Assembly: GCA_000023185.1 (NCBI GenBank) | Contig: CP001623.1 | Coordinates: forward strand, 1-64,000 | Length of the DNA stretch: 64,000 nt | DNA from: Rhizobium leguminosarum bv. trifolii WSM1325 | GTDB lineage: Bacteria > Pseudomonadota > Alphaproteobacteria > Rhizobiales > Rhizobiaceae | Direction of reading: 5' to 3' | Part shown: positions 10,201 through 17,867 of the stretch, piece by piece | How the letters are laid out: each line of letters opens with the position of its first letter | Numbering within the stretch: the stretch's first letter is position 1 | Position numbers and translations under genes: made by a program | The notes under the pieces: generated by a model | What the model saw: the letters and a program-made list of their open reading frames with translations, nothing else | The model's database searches: none | What the model was told of the DNA's origin: nothing

Positions 10201-12411
10201 TGGGCGCACGCGCGACTTGATCGCGGCGAGGCACCGGAAGTCGTGATTGCTGACATCCTCGGACCGGACGGGTCACCGGCTGCTTTTCTGCTGGTCGCTG
10301 TCGATATTCTGATTTCGCACTGGCCAAAGACGGTGGCGTTGGCGATGCCGTTCTTAGCATGTCCGCAGCTCCTGTCGTTAGACCGGGATCGACAAGGGCA
10401 CGATGCGTTGCCCGGATTTGATCCGCTGGGGCTGGGAGCTCTTCGCCGGAAGGAGCCAATGGGTGTTGTCCGCCTCGCTGACCTGAATAAGCGCCCGTCT
10501 CGCAGCGTTCCGTTGGATTTTCTGATCGGAAACTTTGCGCACCGAGATGGCGCGGACGTCAGTGGCCTTCGTGATCTCCTCCAGTTAGTCGCAGCGCAGC
10601 TTGGACCGCCAAAACCCGATGATACTTTCGCCGCTCCGAGATTCATGACATGTCACGCCCTGAACAAGATCGATCTGGCAAACTGGCATCCCGCCGATGG
10701 TGGCTGGGTGTACAGGTCGCCACCCGATGAAGAGCAACACCTTGCGGCGCTCCACGCTGAGCAGGCCAGCGAACTGCAAGATCTGAATATCAGCCTCGCC
10801 GTCCAAAACGCCTTGGAAGACCCTAGCAAATCCAGCGCAGAACTCGCGGAACAAGCTCTCCTCTATGCGAAGCGTTTGGAGAACGCGCCGGACAACTCAG
10901 AGCAAAACGAAATCGTCGATCGCAGGAATGCGTTTTCTTCGGCGGCCATGATCGTCGCGAGAGACGGTTCCGACCGATTACTTGATGCACACGAGGAATG
11001 GGTGCGGAAGGTGTTAAACGACACATTTGCGGATGGAAGGCGCGACGTCGGCGCCAGCCAGCGCGATGGAATCCGCTACAATCCGATCGCCATCGCGGTG
11101 GTCGGACTGATCCATCTCTGGCGACGACGAGGTACGGACACGGATCGCGACTCATTGCTGCACCTGGCAGGCCGGGATACGCCCGAAGCCGCGCATGGGT
11201 TTGGTGCCGCTCTCCCGGTCGTTCGCCAGCTCGATGGCCGGATGATCCCCGCTCTATTGCGATGTGCGCTGCAGGCGCAAATCAGGCGGTCACTCAGATG
11301 GGATGCGCCCGAGGAAGAGAAGGAGGCAGATCAGGTGGATTTTCACCGGCGGGTGAAAGACGCGATTGTGGCCGAATGCGCCTGGCTTGATGGCGGCACG
11401 GAACCCGGCTGGCCGGTATTCCCGCGTAACGATATTCATGTCAGACGCGGAATTCGGATTGGTGATTCGGCGAATAATCGGCCAGCTTCGCGACGGAATC
11501 ATCGAAAGGAGTCGATGTACACACAGTCGGCCGCCTTATGGCTCCGGTTGCTGACTCTCGACGCAGTTTCAAACGACCTCACGTGGCTGCCGGCGTTTGT
11601 CGACGCCTACGCAGAATGGACCGCGGAAGCAAATGGTGCGGGCCTCGAGCGAACGGCCGACGTCGACGTGCGCCTCAATGAGTGGAATAACGCGTTCTTT
11701 TCTCTTTTCGTACGGTCGATGGTGTCTCTCGACGTGGGCAGGGCGGAAGCTCAAACGAAGCACGCGATTGATGTCCCCGACCGATCATTCTACGACATAT
11801 TGGCCGAACTCAATCCACCGATCGATATCTCTTATCTCAATGGGCACGGCCTAAGCGTCAGTGTGGTGGTGAAGCTAAGAGAGATCTTGGCTGATCGGCT
11901 TATGCAGAGCACCGGATGGCGCCGGGAACATGACCGGACTGAACTTTCAGTTGAAATGCGGATTGGCCCTGCGATTGCGGCGATGTTCTTCAACGAATAT
12001 AATGCCTTAACTAAATCAAGATGCTACTTGTATGCAAAGGGTGTGGCGCTGATTGACCCCTTTCTGCCAAAGCTCAGTGAGTTGATCAGTACAGGTCCGG
12101 TTCCGTTTACAGCCATGCTGACCATGAATCTTTTGGAAGTGTCACCTCTAGCGAGACACATGCCTTTCTTTTTGAGCAGCGCGCTGGTCTGGCTCACTCG
12201 GCAGCCCACTAATACCGACCTTTGGGTCGAGGCCGGTCTTGGCATTCGCTTGGCGGCATGGATCGAGAAAATTGTCTCGATCGATGCCTCACAGCTGGCG
12301 ACAGGTAACCAGCTGCGCGCCAAGATTGACGATGTCCTTGCGAGATTGGTCCGGGCCGGCGTTCCCGAGGCACACCGCATTGAGCGGCAAATCGCGCAAT
12401 CGTTTCGGTAG
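7276..12411 (+). CDS. Large nuclease-STAND NTPase, candidate Avs-like antiphage protein
   Basis: A 1711-residue protein. The N-terminal region carries a PD-(D/E)xK-like nuclease pattern: Asp65/Asp66 in HPLDDVIV, then Glu82-Val-Gln84-Val-Lys86 (LEVQVKR). This resembles the DUF4297/Cap4-type nuclease domains fused to antiviral STAND ATPases. A P-loop NTPase follows, with Walker A GGPGVGKS (residues 324-331, Lys330) and Walker B LFIDSLD (Asp391). The remaining 1100 or so residues look mainly helical with no repeat I recognise and would be the sensor arm. A TTG nine bases upstream is in frame, but the ATG at 7276 is preferred. It has no co-directional partner gene, as expected for a one-gene system. 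It lies between a sugar operon and an IS66 element and is less GC-rich than its neighbours. The defence role is inference; a different NACHT-type regulator is possible. Confidence 0.72.
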   Translation: MTDHSLKDTQAANPSASGPAGALFEGQVGAHYLLTLLAESDPRGLPGVTAERVELQRAGEGHPLDDVIVRGTTRTGLPAVLEVQVKRTIRFAPADSVFRDVVEQLARAFLTLDVSNLHHQFAVATERTSFKITGPYQDVLRWARELSSADTFIERINRKNVGNDDMRAFIATVRGHLGACGCTNDDMTVWQILRRFQILTFDYDAPGSQSLELATERCRDVLEPDEAPRASAFWKVLTESVIRSAASGGEFDRVKLVTELACVDGFRLRGTRRNRAPRQTLQNSSALAAEALRRDIGGATLARTAQLDIVRGSRDHGRYLEIRGGPGVGKSGILGMLVKEMLTEASAMVLTPERTPSGGWLVFKAALGLEGSPQEFLSDLASDGGAVLFIDSLDFFQDSGKKATVIDLVRSAVDVPSFQVIVTARTDFDKEEPNWLPAETLERLGRAPPITIGELGPEELEELRKAAPSLRALLSDDHPARSISQNLFRLSRLLEVQGSTQELRSEVDLIERWWKTGDGVSEGRRDRARLLADLSEQTLIGADHVVTRSLPATVESLIASETLVEIGLDRVSFRHDVLREWGVAAILSDDLSRLDNLPLSQAAAASLVRGVELGARFALERATDGQPWVEYLDRVSVAGSHPSWRRWSLLAILRSEIAPILLDRAATSLFENEGSLLGELIRTAKAVESRPFREMLAQAGITLPVSVPEGFYAAANPSWATLVYWLLNRKEELPLELVPDIVELLQNLGASMLFLDPLTPKMANVLADWLDEIDEARDFEVYTKGGPRSRFSGVFSYHDLEKLGDDMRRAFALMAARVPERAQSHLRSVLARTHNDSTIQNILRFRGMFAKVAPSELAELTRTGLVPSPSEDDDYEMSSRERIFTHLDLDFLPSSPGQGPFWDLLSEAPRTGLDLIRDLVNHALAKLKKGRTPGDGVTLVLPSGPRFFPWEKTYTWSRGTSGFHALESGLMALEAWAHARLDRGEAPEVVIADILGPDGSPAAFLLVAVDILISHWPKTVALAMPFLACPQLLSLDRDRQGHDALPGFDPLGLGALRRKEPMGVVRLADLNKRPSRSVPLDFLIGNFAHRDGADVSGLRDLLQLVAAQLGPPKPDDTFAAPRFMTCHALNKIDLANWHPADGGWVYRSPPDEEQHLAALHAEQASELQDLNISLAVQNALEDPSKSSAELAEQALLYAKRLENAPDNSEQNEIVDRRNAFSSAAMIVARDGSDRLLDAHEEWVRKVLNDTFADGRRDVGASQRDGIRYNPIAIAVVGLIHLWRRRGTDTDRDSLLHLAGRDTPEAAHGFGAALPVVRQLDGRMIPALLRCALQAQIRRSLRWDAPEEEKEADQVDFHRRVKDAIVAECAWLDGGTEPGWPVFPRNDIHVRRGIRIGDSANNRPASRRNHRKESMYTQSAALWLRLLTLDAVSNDLTWLPAFVDAYAEWTAEANGAGLERTADVDVRLNEWNNAFFSLFVRSMVSLDVGRAEAQTKHAIDVPDRSFYDILAELNPPIDISYLNGHGLSVSVVVKLREILADRLMQSTGWRREHDRTELSVEMRIGPAIAAMFFNEYNALTKSRCYLYAKGVALIDPFLPKLSELISTGPVPFTAMLTMNLLEVSPLARHMPFFLSSALVWLTRQPTNTDLWVEAGLGIRLAAWIEKIVSIDASQLATGNQLRAKIDDVLARLVRAGVPEAHRIERQIAQSFR

Positions 12412-12504
12412 ACCGGTTAGCCGCGCCGCTGATTGCAAATTAGCCAACGATCACGACCTGGCCGAGACCCATTACTCGCCCGTTACTTGCCAGCGGGAAA
12501 CGAC

Positions 12505-12512
12505 TTATCACG
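12505..12512. repeat. Left target-site duplication of the IS66 element
   Basis: TTATCACG lies immediately outside the left inverted repeat. The same eight bases follow the right end at 15602-15609. Eight-base duplications are characteristic of IS66-family insertion. Confidence 0.85.
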
Positions 12513-12541
12513 GTAAGCGGTGTCCCGCTTCCACCTTGTCC
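12513..12541 (+). repeat. IS66 left terminal inverted repeat
   Basis: Begins GTAAGCGGTGTCCCGC and matches the opposite end at 23 of 29 positions. It is directly next to the 8-bp duplication at 12505-12512. Confidence 0.82.
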
Positions 12542-12597
12542 AAGCTGCATTGTGTAGAACGCCGAGCGCTGTGACGGGGATGACAACCATTCAGCCA

Positions 12598-13041
12598 CTA
12601 GCGATCGGTACTCAGTTGCTCAAGCTCAAGGACGTTTCCTTCTGGATCGCGTGCGTAAGCGATCAGGTACGGCTTCTCTGATGTCCCAAAATCCGTGACT
12701 TCGCCAATTTGCGCCCCACCTGCTTGGATGATCTTGGAAAGTACATCGCTAATGTCTTCCATCTGGAACGCCAAGTGACCGTAGCCGGGTTCGTTAACTC
12801 TTGGCTGATCACGATGATGGGTAACCGTATGCTCGTGTATTTCCAGAAAGGGACGTTCAAGTTCGGGGAATTTGAGCCAGATCGTGTATATCTCAGCGTT
12901 CGGAAGGCCATTTCCTCGCGAGACGATTTCCCCTGACAACATCTTGGGTGCGCGAAGCAATTCGCATTTCATGACATTCACGTAGAACGCTGCAAGCGCT
13001 TCCGCATCGCGAGCTACCAAGTTGATGTGAGCAAGTTTCAT
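12598..13041 (-). CDS. VOC/glyoxalase-family protein, IS66 passenger
   Basis: About 147 residues with the vicinal-oxygen-chelate fold pattern. It opens MKLAHINLVARDAEALAAFY and carries a second half GYGHLAFQMEDISDVLSKI ending in YARDPEGNVLELEQL, typical of glyoxalase/bleomycin-resistance/dioxygenase proteins. Candidate metal ligands are His at the N-terminal strand, His in YGHLAF, and Glu in NVLELEQ. The start at 13041 is chosen because GAGG lies 12 bases upstream; an ATG at 13053 directly abuts that GAGG. It lies inside the IS66 ends and reads in the same direction as the transposition genes, so it is a passenger gene. It is less GC-rich than the chromosomal neighbours. The substrate is unknown. 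Confidence 0.82.
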   Translation of the reverse strand: MKLAHINLVARDAEALAAFYVNVMKCELLRAPKMLSGEIVSRGNGLPNAEIYTIWLKFPELERPFLEIHEHTVTHHRDQPRVNEPGYGHLAFQMEDISDVLSKIIQAGGAQIGEVTDFGTSEKPYLIAYARDPEGNVLELEQLSTDR

Positions 13042-13132
13042 GGCATTCGTCATCCTCGTTATGAGGCGACCCTATCGGTTGGTCGAGGGCAACGAAAGAA
13101 GTCGCGTTGGGGCAACTGCCGCCCTGGCATAT

Positions 13133-14711
13133 TTACTCGGTCGGATATTTCCACGGCAACAACTCCTCAATCCGTGTCTGCTTGTGGCCGTTGACAATGG
13201 CGGTGAGCGTGGCGGTCAGCTAGGCCTGCGGATCGACTGCATTAAGCTTACACGTCTCGATGAGCGAGGCGATGGTCGCCCAGTTCTCGGCCCCGGCATC
13301 GTGTCCTGCAAACAATGCGTTCTTGCGATTGAGGGCTATTGGGCGGATGGTTCGCTCGACGCTGTTGTTGTCGATCTCGATGCGGCCGTCGGTCAGGAAG
13401 AGCTTCAGACCATCCCAGTATTTGGCAATGTAGGCCAAAGCTTCGCCGAGTGGGGATTTGGTCGCGACACGGGCGCGGTGATGGACAAGCCAGGACTGCA
13501 TGTCGGCGATCAATGGTGCTGAACCTTCCTGTCGACCAGCAAGACGAGCCTCTGGATCAAGGCCTCGCAGTTCGGCCTCGATCCGATACAGTTCACCGAT
13601 CCGTTTGACGCCATCTTCGGCAATAGGCGCTGTTCCGTTGCGGGTGATCTCCACCAGCTTGCGGCGAGCGTGTGCCCAGCAATAGGCAAGCCGAATGTCC
13701 GGGTCCGACACGCTCTGGCGCGATCAGCCTGTTGTATCCGGCATAGCCGTCGACCTGCAGGGTGCCTTCGAACCCCTGCAATATCCGTTCGGCATGAATA
13801 CCTCCTCGACCGGGAGCGTAGGTGAAGGCGACACCTGGCGGAGCACCACCACCCCAAGGACGATCATCCCGTGCTAGCGCCCAGAAGTAACCGGTCTTGG
13901 TCTTGCGGGAGCCAGGATCGAGCACCGGCGCTCGGGTCTCGTCCATGAAGAGCTTGGTTGAGCGCTTCAGGTCGGCAATCAGTGCATCGAAGACGGGACG
14001 CAATTCGAATGCTGCCCTGCCGACCCAGTCTGCCAGTGTTGAGCGGTCGAGGTCCAAGCCCTGACGGCTCATGATCTGGGCCTGCCGATAGAGCGGAAGA
14101 TGATCGGCATATTTGGAGACCAGCACATGGGCGACGGTCGCCTCCGTCGGCAGCCCAGCCTTGATCAGCCGTGCCGGAGCAGGAGCCTGAACGACGCCGT
14201 CTGTGCAGGCTCGGCACGCATATTTGGGGCGACGGGTAACGATAACGCGGAACTGTGCCGGGACCACGTCCAGTCGCTCGGAGACATCCTCACCAATACA
14301 ATGCAGGCAACCGCCGCAGGCGCAGATCAGGCTTTCCGGCTCGATCACCTCTTCGACATGAGGGAGATGCTTTGGGAGGGAGCCGCGATTGATCGCGCGT
14401 GGCTTGGCAATCCTCTGTTCGGCAGGAGTGTCCGCCTCATCCTCGGCATGGATGGCGGCCATGGCCGTTTCCAGGTCTTCGAGCGCCAGATCGAACTGAT
14501 CGGGATCGATCTTCTCGGATTTGCGTCCGAAGGCCGCCTGCTTGAAGGCTGCGACCAGCTTCTCAAGCTGCTCGATCCGCTCGTCTTTGCGAGCGATATG
14601 CTCGTCTTTACTGGATATCGCGGCGTCTTTGGCTGCCTCTCGTGCCTGCGCCGCGATCAGCATCGCCTTCAGAGAAGCAACATCATCGGGAAGATCGGCG
14701 GCATCAAGCAT
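13133..14711 (-). pseudogene. tnpC: IS66 transposase TnpC, frameshifted and prematurely stopped
   Basis: Main DDE transposase of IS66. The N-terminal part (14711 down to about 13712) has a leucine-rich coiled start, a Cys cluster CACGGCLHC, FMDETRAPVLDP with the first Asp, and QVDGYAGYNRL with the second Asp. The frame then breaks near 13712. The continuation in another frame starts SDPDIRLAYCWAHARRK and includes NNSVERTIRP with the catalytic Glu and AGAENWA. That frame hits TAG at 13220-13222, after DPQA. Reading through it gives a normal tail ending RIEELLPWKYPTE with TAA at 13133-13135. Two independent lesions mean no full-length enzyme is made. Confidence 0.88.
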
Positions 14712-14780
14712 GGCTGGAAGCTACCAAATCCCGGCCCGTTTTGCCTTCGGAATTCACCGTGCTGAGTCATCGTGCCGCAG

Positions 14781-15134
14781 CTATTCGATAGCCTCTGGCG
14801 TTCTCGTTTGGACGGCATGAACCCGCCGCCAATCAAGGCCTGCGAACAGGGCTTCGAACTGGGCGTGGGTGAGCGTCATCAATCCATCCTTGATGCTGGG
14901 CCAAGTGAACGTGTGCTCTTCCAGCCTTTTGTAGGCCATGACGATCCCGGAGCCATCCCAGTAGATCAGCTTCAACCGGTCAGCCTTGCGTGACCGGAAC
15001 ACGAAGACCGTTCCGGTGAACGGGTCCTTGTGCAACTCGTTCTTCACCAGCGCCGCCAAGCCATCATGACCCTTGCGAAAATCCACGGGTTTGGTCGCCA
15101 CCATGATCCTGACGCGGTTCGACGGAAAGATCAT
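14781..15134 (-). CDS. tnpB: IS66 accessory protein TnpB
   Basis: 117 residues of the IS66 Orf2/TnpB family. The sequence has the hallmark segments RIMVATKPVDFRKGHDGLAA, FVFRSRKADRLKLIYWDGSG and the TWPSI region. IS66 elements need it for transposition, but its biochemical role is not settled. Its ATG overlaps the tnpA stop (ATGA), so translation is coupled. It appears intact. A 69-base gap separates it from tnpC. Confidence 0.93.
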   Translation of the reverse strand: MIFPSNRVRIMVATKPVDFRKGHDGLAALVKNELHKDPFTGTVFVFRSRKADRLKLIYWDGSGIVMAYKRLEEHTFTWPSIKDGLMTLTHAQFEALFAGLDWRRVHAVQTRTPEAIE

Positions 15135-15517
15135 GTCCCCGCCGCCAGGGCGCGGGCGATGGCAGCGATCCGGGACGCGGACGCGCCTTCCTCCAGGCGG
15201 ATCGTAACAGAGCCAACGACGATCTCGGGGCGACCAATCGCTTTCGGCGGCGGCTCCGAAACTGGCGGATCGACGATCACCGCCGCGAACTCTACCGCAT
15301 CCTCCGGTGCTGGCAGGACCAGCTTGCCTTGCCGCGCCATCGTCCGCCAGGTGGAAAGGCTGTTGGCTCGCAATCCATAGCGTTGCGCAACTTCATTGAC
15401 CGTCGTGCCGGGCCTCAGACTCTCCGACACGATCCGCGCCTTGACCTCATCAGGCCAATGTCGGTGACCCTCACGTCCAGGCTTCCTGGTTGTGAGAAAC
15501 TCCAACCTAGACTCCAT
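15131..15517 (-). CDS. tnpA: IS66 accessory protein TnpA (Orf1)
   Basis: 128 residues. The N-terminal half has a helix-turn-helix of the IS3/IS66 Orf1 type (HWPDEVKARIVSESLRPG, then VNEVAQRYGLRANSLSTWR), and the C-terminal half is a variable tail. It probably binds the element ends. The start at 15517 follows GGGAG at eight bases; an upstream in-frame ATG at 15538 is less likely. It is the first gene of the transposition operon and overlaps tnpB by four bases. Confidence 0.92.
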   Translation of the reverse strand: MESRLEFLTTRKPGREGHRHWPDEVKARIVSESLRPGTTVNEVAQRYGLRANSLSTWRTMARQGKLVLPAPEDAVEFAAVIVDPPVSEPPPKAIGRPEIVVGSVTIRLEEGASASRIAAIARALAAGT

Positions 15518-15572
15518 GGAGAAACTCCCGTTCTTCATCCATGGAAACCTCGATCACAGATCAGGCGGTGAA

Positions 15573-15601
15573 GGGCAATGTGGGGGCGGAACACCGGTTA
15601 C
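15573..15601 (-). repeat. IS66 right terminal inverted repeat
   Basis: On the minus strand it reads GTAACCGGTGTTCCGCCCCC inward and is the mate of the repeat at 12513-12541. Confidence 0.82.
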
Positions 15602-15609
15602 TTATCACG
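15602..15609. repeat. Right target-site duplication of the IS66 element
   Basis: TTATCACG, an exact copy of 12505-12512, directly follows the right inverted repeat. Confidence 0.85.
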
Positions 15610-15735
15610 TAATGCCAGCTCGCCATCGATGATAGAATACCTCCGAGGCTGGAGCTGGCTTCCCCCTCGAAACCGGGAAAAATCGCTTTCAGTTCTGAAG
15701 GATATGCTGCCGAACGAGTTCTTTCACCCGCCCGG

Positions 15736-16962
15736 CTACTGCGCCGGTTCCAGGACCGCGCAATCCTCCCCGCCGCTGCACTCGCCCGAGAGGGTCCGCT
15801 GACCAAGGGCAATGGTAAGGACGGTCGCGGCCCCGGCGGCCGCAGACACCCAGAATCCGCTCTGGGGACCATAGCTGTCGACGACCCAGCCCGAGACGAA
15901 GGCGCCGAGTGCCATACCGATGCCGATGCCGGTCATCACCCAGGTGACACCTTCCGTCAGCACAGATTCCGGCACGCGACGCTCGATCAGTCCGAAGGCC
16001 GTTATAAAGGTCGGCGAGATCGCGATGCCGCTGACGAAGACGGCGATAGCAAGCAGGGTTACGGAGCTGCCGGCGACGAGCAGCGGCAGCGAGGTCAGTG
16101 CGAGGATAGCAACAGCGATCAGCAGCTGACGGTGCAAGGGGATGCGCAGATTAAGCGCGCCGAGGGTCAAACCCACCAGGAAGGAACCGAGGGCATAGAC
16201 ACCGATCACCAGGCTTGCCGCATTCGGCTGACCAAGCTCCTTGGTGATGGCGACAACACTCACTTCAGCGGTTGCGAAGATCGCGCCGACGAAGATCAGC
16301 GCGAGCGTGATGACCTGCACCGGACGCTGGCGGATCGCGGAGCCAACCGAAGCCGCGCCGGCGACATGACGCACCTTCGGCTCGGTGCCGCGCTGCACGA
16401 TGAAGGCGGCCGTCCCGAGCGCCAGAAACGCTGTGCTCACCATCATGCCGGCTTCGGGGAATAGGGCGACGGCCAGCCCGACCGACAGCGAGGCGCCGGC
16501 GATATAGACCAGTTCGTCCGCGGCACTTTCGAACGCGAAGGCGGTGTTGAGCTCGGGCCGGTTGCGAAAGAGTTCCGTCCAGCGCGCCCGCATCAGCGCC
16601 GGAATGCTCGGCATGGCCGCTGCGAGGAAGGCTGAGGCGAACAGCGTCCACACCGGCCAGTTCTGGTTGGTCGCGGTGATCAGCGCGATGAACGCCAGCA
16701 CGGATACGATGGTTGTGGGAACGACGACTGCCGTCTGGCCCAACCGATCGACCGCTCGCGAAATCTGCGGCGAGATCACCGCATTGGTGAGCGCATAAGT
16801 CGCCGACACGGCGCCCGCCAGCCAATATTCGCCATGTGCCTGGGAGAGCATGGCAACGATGCCGATCGGCGCCATGGCGATAGGAAGGCGTGCGAAAAAG
16901 CCGGCTGCGGAGAAGCCCTTGGCCCCAGGTGCCGCGAATATTTGTTTATACGGATTTGACAT
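15736..16962 (-). CDS. MFS transporter
   Basis: Inner-membrane protein of 408 residues with about twelve hydrophobic segments arranged in two halves, fitting the major facilitator superfamily. It has features of multidrug or metabolite exporters. Between helices 2 and 3 is SPQISRAVDRLGQTAVVVPT, the place of the usual MFS A-motif. The gene is divergent from a TetR regulator, with three copies of one palindrome between them, the classic arrangement of a regulated efflux pump. The C-terminal tail has two Cys (SGECSGGEDC). The exported compound is unknown. The IS66 insertion lies about 125 bases beyond its stop. Confidence 0.88.
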   Translation of the reverse strand: MSNPYKQIFAAPGAKGFSAAGFFARLPIAMAPIGIVAMLSQAHGEYWLAGAVSATYALTNAVISPQISRAVDRLGQTAVVVPTTIVSVLAFIALITATNQNWPVWTLFASAFLAAAMPSIPALMRARWTELFRNRPELNTAFAFESAADELVYIAGASLSVGLAVALFPEAGMMVSTAFLALGTAAFIVQRGTEPKVRHVAGAASVGSAIRQRPVQVITLALIFVGAIFATAEVSVVAITKELGQPNAASLVIGVYALGSFLVGLTLGALNLRIPLHRQLLIAVAILALTSLPLLVAGSSVTLLAIAVFVSGIAISPTFITAFGLIERRVPESVLTEGVTWVMTGIGIGMALGAFVSGWVVDSYGPQSGFWVSAAAGAATVLTIALGQRTLSGECSGGEDCAVLEPAQ

Positions 16963-16998
16963 GGGACGATCCTTCCAGATATCGGATAGAACGCTTAT

Positions 16999-17067
16999 AT
17001 ACGGAGCGTATGTGTTTTAGATAATGCATACGTTCCGTATGTCAATGAAAAAGATACGCGGCGTATG
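16999..17067. promoter_or_regulatory. Three TetR-type operators, ATACGnnnCGTATG
   Basis: Three perfect copies of ATACGnnnCGTATG occur at 16999-17012 (spacer GAG), 17028-17041 (TTC) and 17054-17067 (CGG). All lie in the 119-base gap between the divergent MFS and TetR genes. Their symmetry and placement over both promoters indicate the binding sites of the adjacent TetR protein. Confidence 0.8.
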
Positions 17068-17081
17068 CCAATGGAGAAGAG

Positions 17082-17681
17082 ATGCGCAAACCGCGCCAGG
17101 AGATGATCGCAGAGACCCGCGGCAAACTGATCGCAGCCGGGCGGCGTGCCTTTGGCACGATCGGCTACGCGGAAGCCTCGATGGACGATTTCACCGGCGA
17201 AGCGGGACTGACGCGCGGCGCCCTCTATCACCACTTCGGTGACAAGACGGGCCTGCTCCAGGCCGTCATCATCGAAATCGATGCAGAAATGACGGACCGG
17301 CTGAACGAGGTCTCGGCCGCCGCTCCCACGCGCTGGCAGGGATTTGTCGACGAGTGCTCCGCCTATATCGAAATGGCGCTTGAGCCTGAAATCCAGCGTA
17401 TCATGTTTCGCGATGGCCCGGCTGTACTCGGCGATATCTCGCAATGGCAGAACACCCCCGGCTGCATCGCCGCCCTCTCCCGCAGCCTCGACCGTCTCAA
17501 GGCCGATGGCGAGATCATCGATATCGACACCGAAACCGCCGCTCGCCTCATCAATGGCGCTAGCAGCCATATGGCGCTGTGGATCGCCAATGCCGAGAAT
17601 CCGGAGGCGGTTTCGAAGCGGGCGGTCGCGGGATTCAAGGCTATGTTGGGCAGCCTCCGCAGGCAGCAAGGAGGTGTTTGA
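17082..17681 (+). CDS. TetR-family transcriptional regulator of the MFS gene
   Basis: 199 residues. The N-terminal helix-turn-helix follows the TetR pattern: ETRGKLIAAGRRAFGTIGYAEASMDD then AGLTRGALYHHFGDKTGLLQAV. The C-terminal part is the variable ligand-binding domain, with WQGFVDECSAYIEMALEPEIQRIMFRDGPAVLG matching the common TetR_C family of this group. GGAG lies five bases before the start. It should repress itself and the divergent exporter by binding the three operators between them, and be released by a small ligand. Confidence 0.93.
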   Translation: MRKPRQEMIAETRGKLIAAGRRAFGTIGYAEASMDDFTGEAGLTRGALYHHFGDKTGLLQAVIIEIDAEMTDRLNEVSAAAPTRWQGFVDECSAYIEMALEPEIQRIMFRDGPAVLGDISQWQNTPGCIAALSRSLDRLKADGEIIDIDTETAARLINGASSHMALWIANAENPEAVSKRAVAGFKAMLGSLRRQQGGV

Positions 17682-17867
17682 TTTTCTATTCAGGCGCCAT
17701 CGGGCCTGGGTCGTTTCCTTGACGATCGCGTTCCTGCCGCTCTCTAGCCACCGCTCCACACTCTGATACGTTTTTGGCATTTCCTGAAACATGCCAGATA
17801 CGCAGACCCGTCAGACATCACTCCGTCACGAAATGTCGCCCTGGGCGACAAGAACATGGAGTGCCAC

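Larger units (their letters stand above)
12513..15601 (-). mobile_element. IS66-family insertion sequence (3089 bp) with a passenger gene
   Basis: The element is bounded by related inverted ends: the left reads GTAAGCGGTGTCCCGCTTCC inward and the right reads GTAACCGGTGTTCCGCCCCC inward on the other strand. Over the first 29 bases 23 agree. Exact 8-bp target duplications flank both ends. On the minus strand it carries tnpA, tnpB and tnpC in the usual IS66 order, followed by a VOC/glyoxalase-family gene between tnpC and the terminal repeat. tnpC has a frameshift and a nonsense codon, so the copy is probably not self-mobile. It inserted between the 3' end of the large NTPase gene and the 3' end of an MFS gene, without breaking either. 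Confidence 0.88.

Noticed and set aside
13690..13730. Programmed frameshifting in tnpC
   Set aside because: IS66 tnpC is normally one frame, no slippery run is visible at the junction, and a second lesion (TAG at 13220-13222) also exists.
12490..15735. A gene on the minus strand split by the IS66 element
   Set aside because: Removing the element recreates an open frame containing IIDGELALRDKSFPAGK and a stop, but it has an in-frame stop about 45 codons upstream, no start codon and no family I recognise.
17682..17855. A small gene between the TetR and epoxide hydrolase genes
   Set aside because: Only short or antisense frames without ribosome sites; treated as promoter region.
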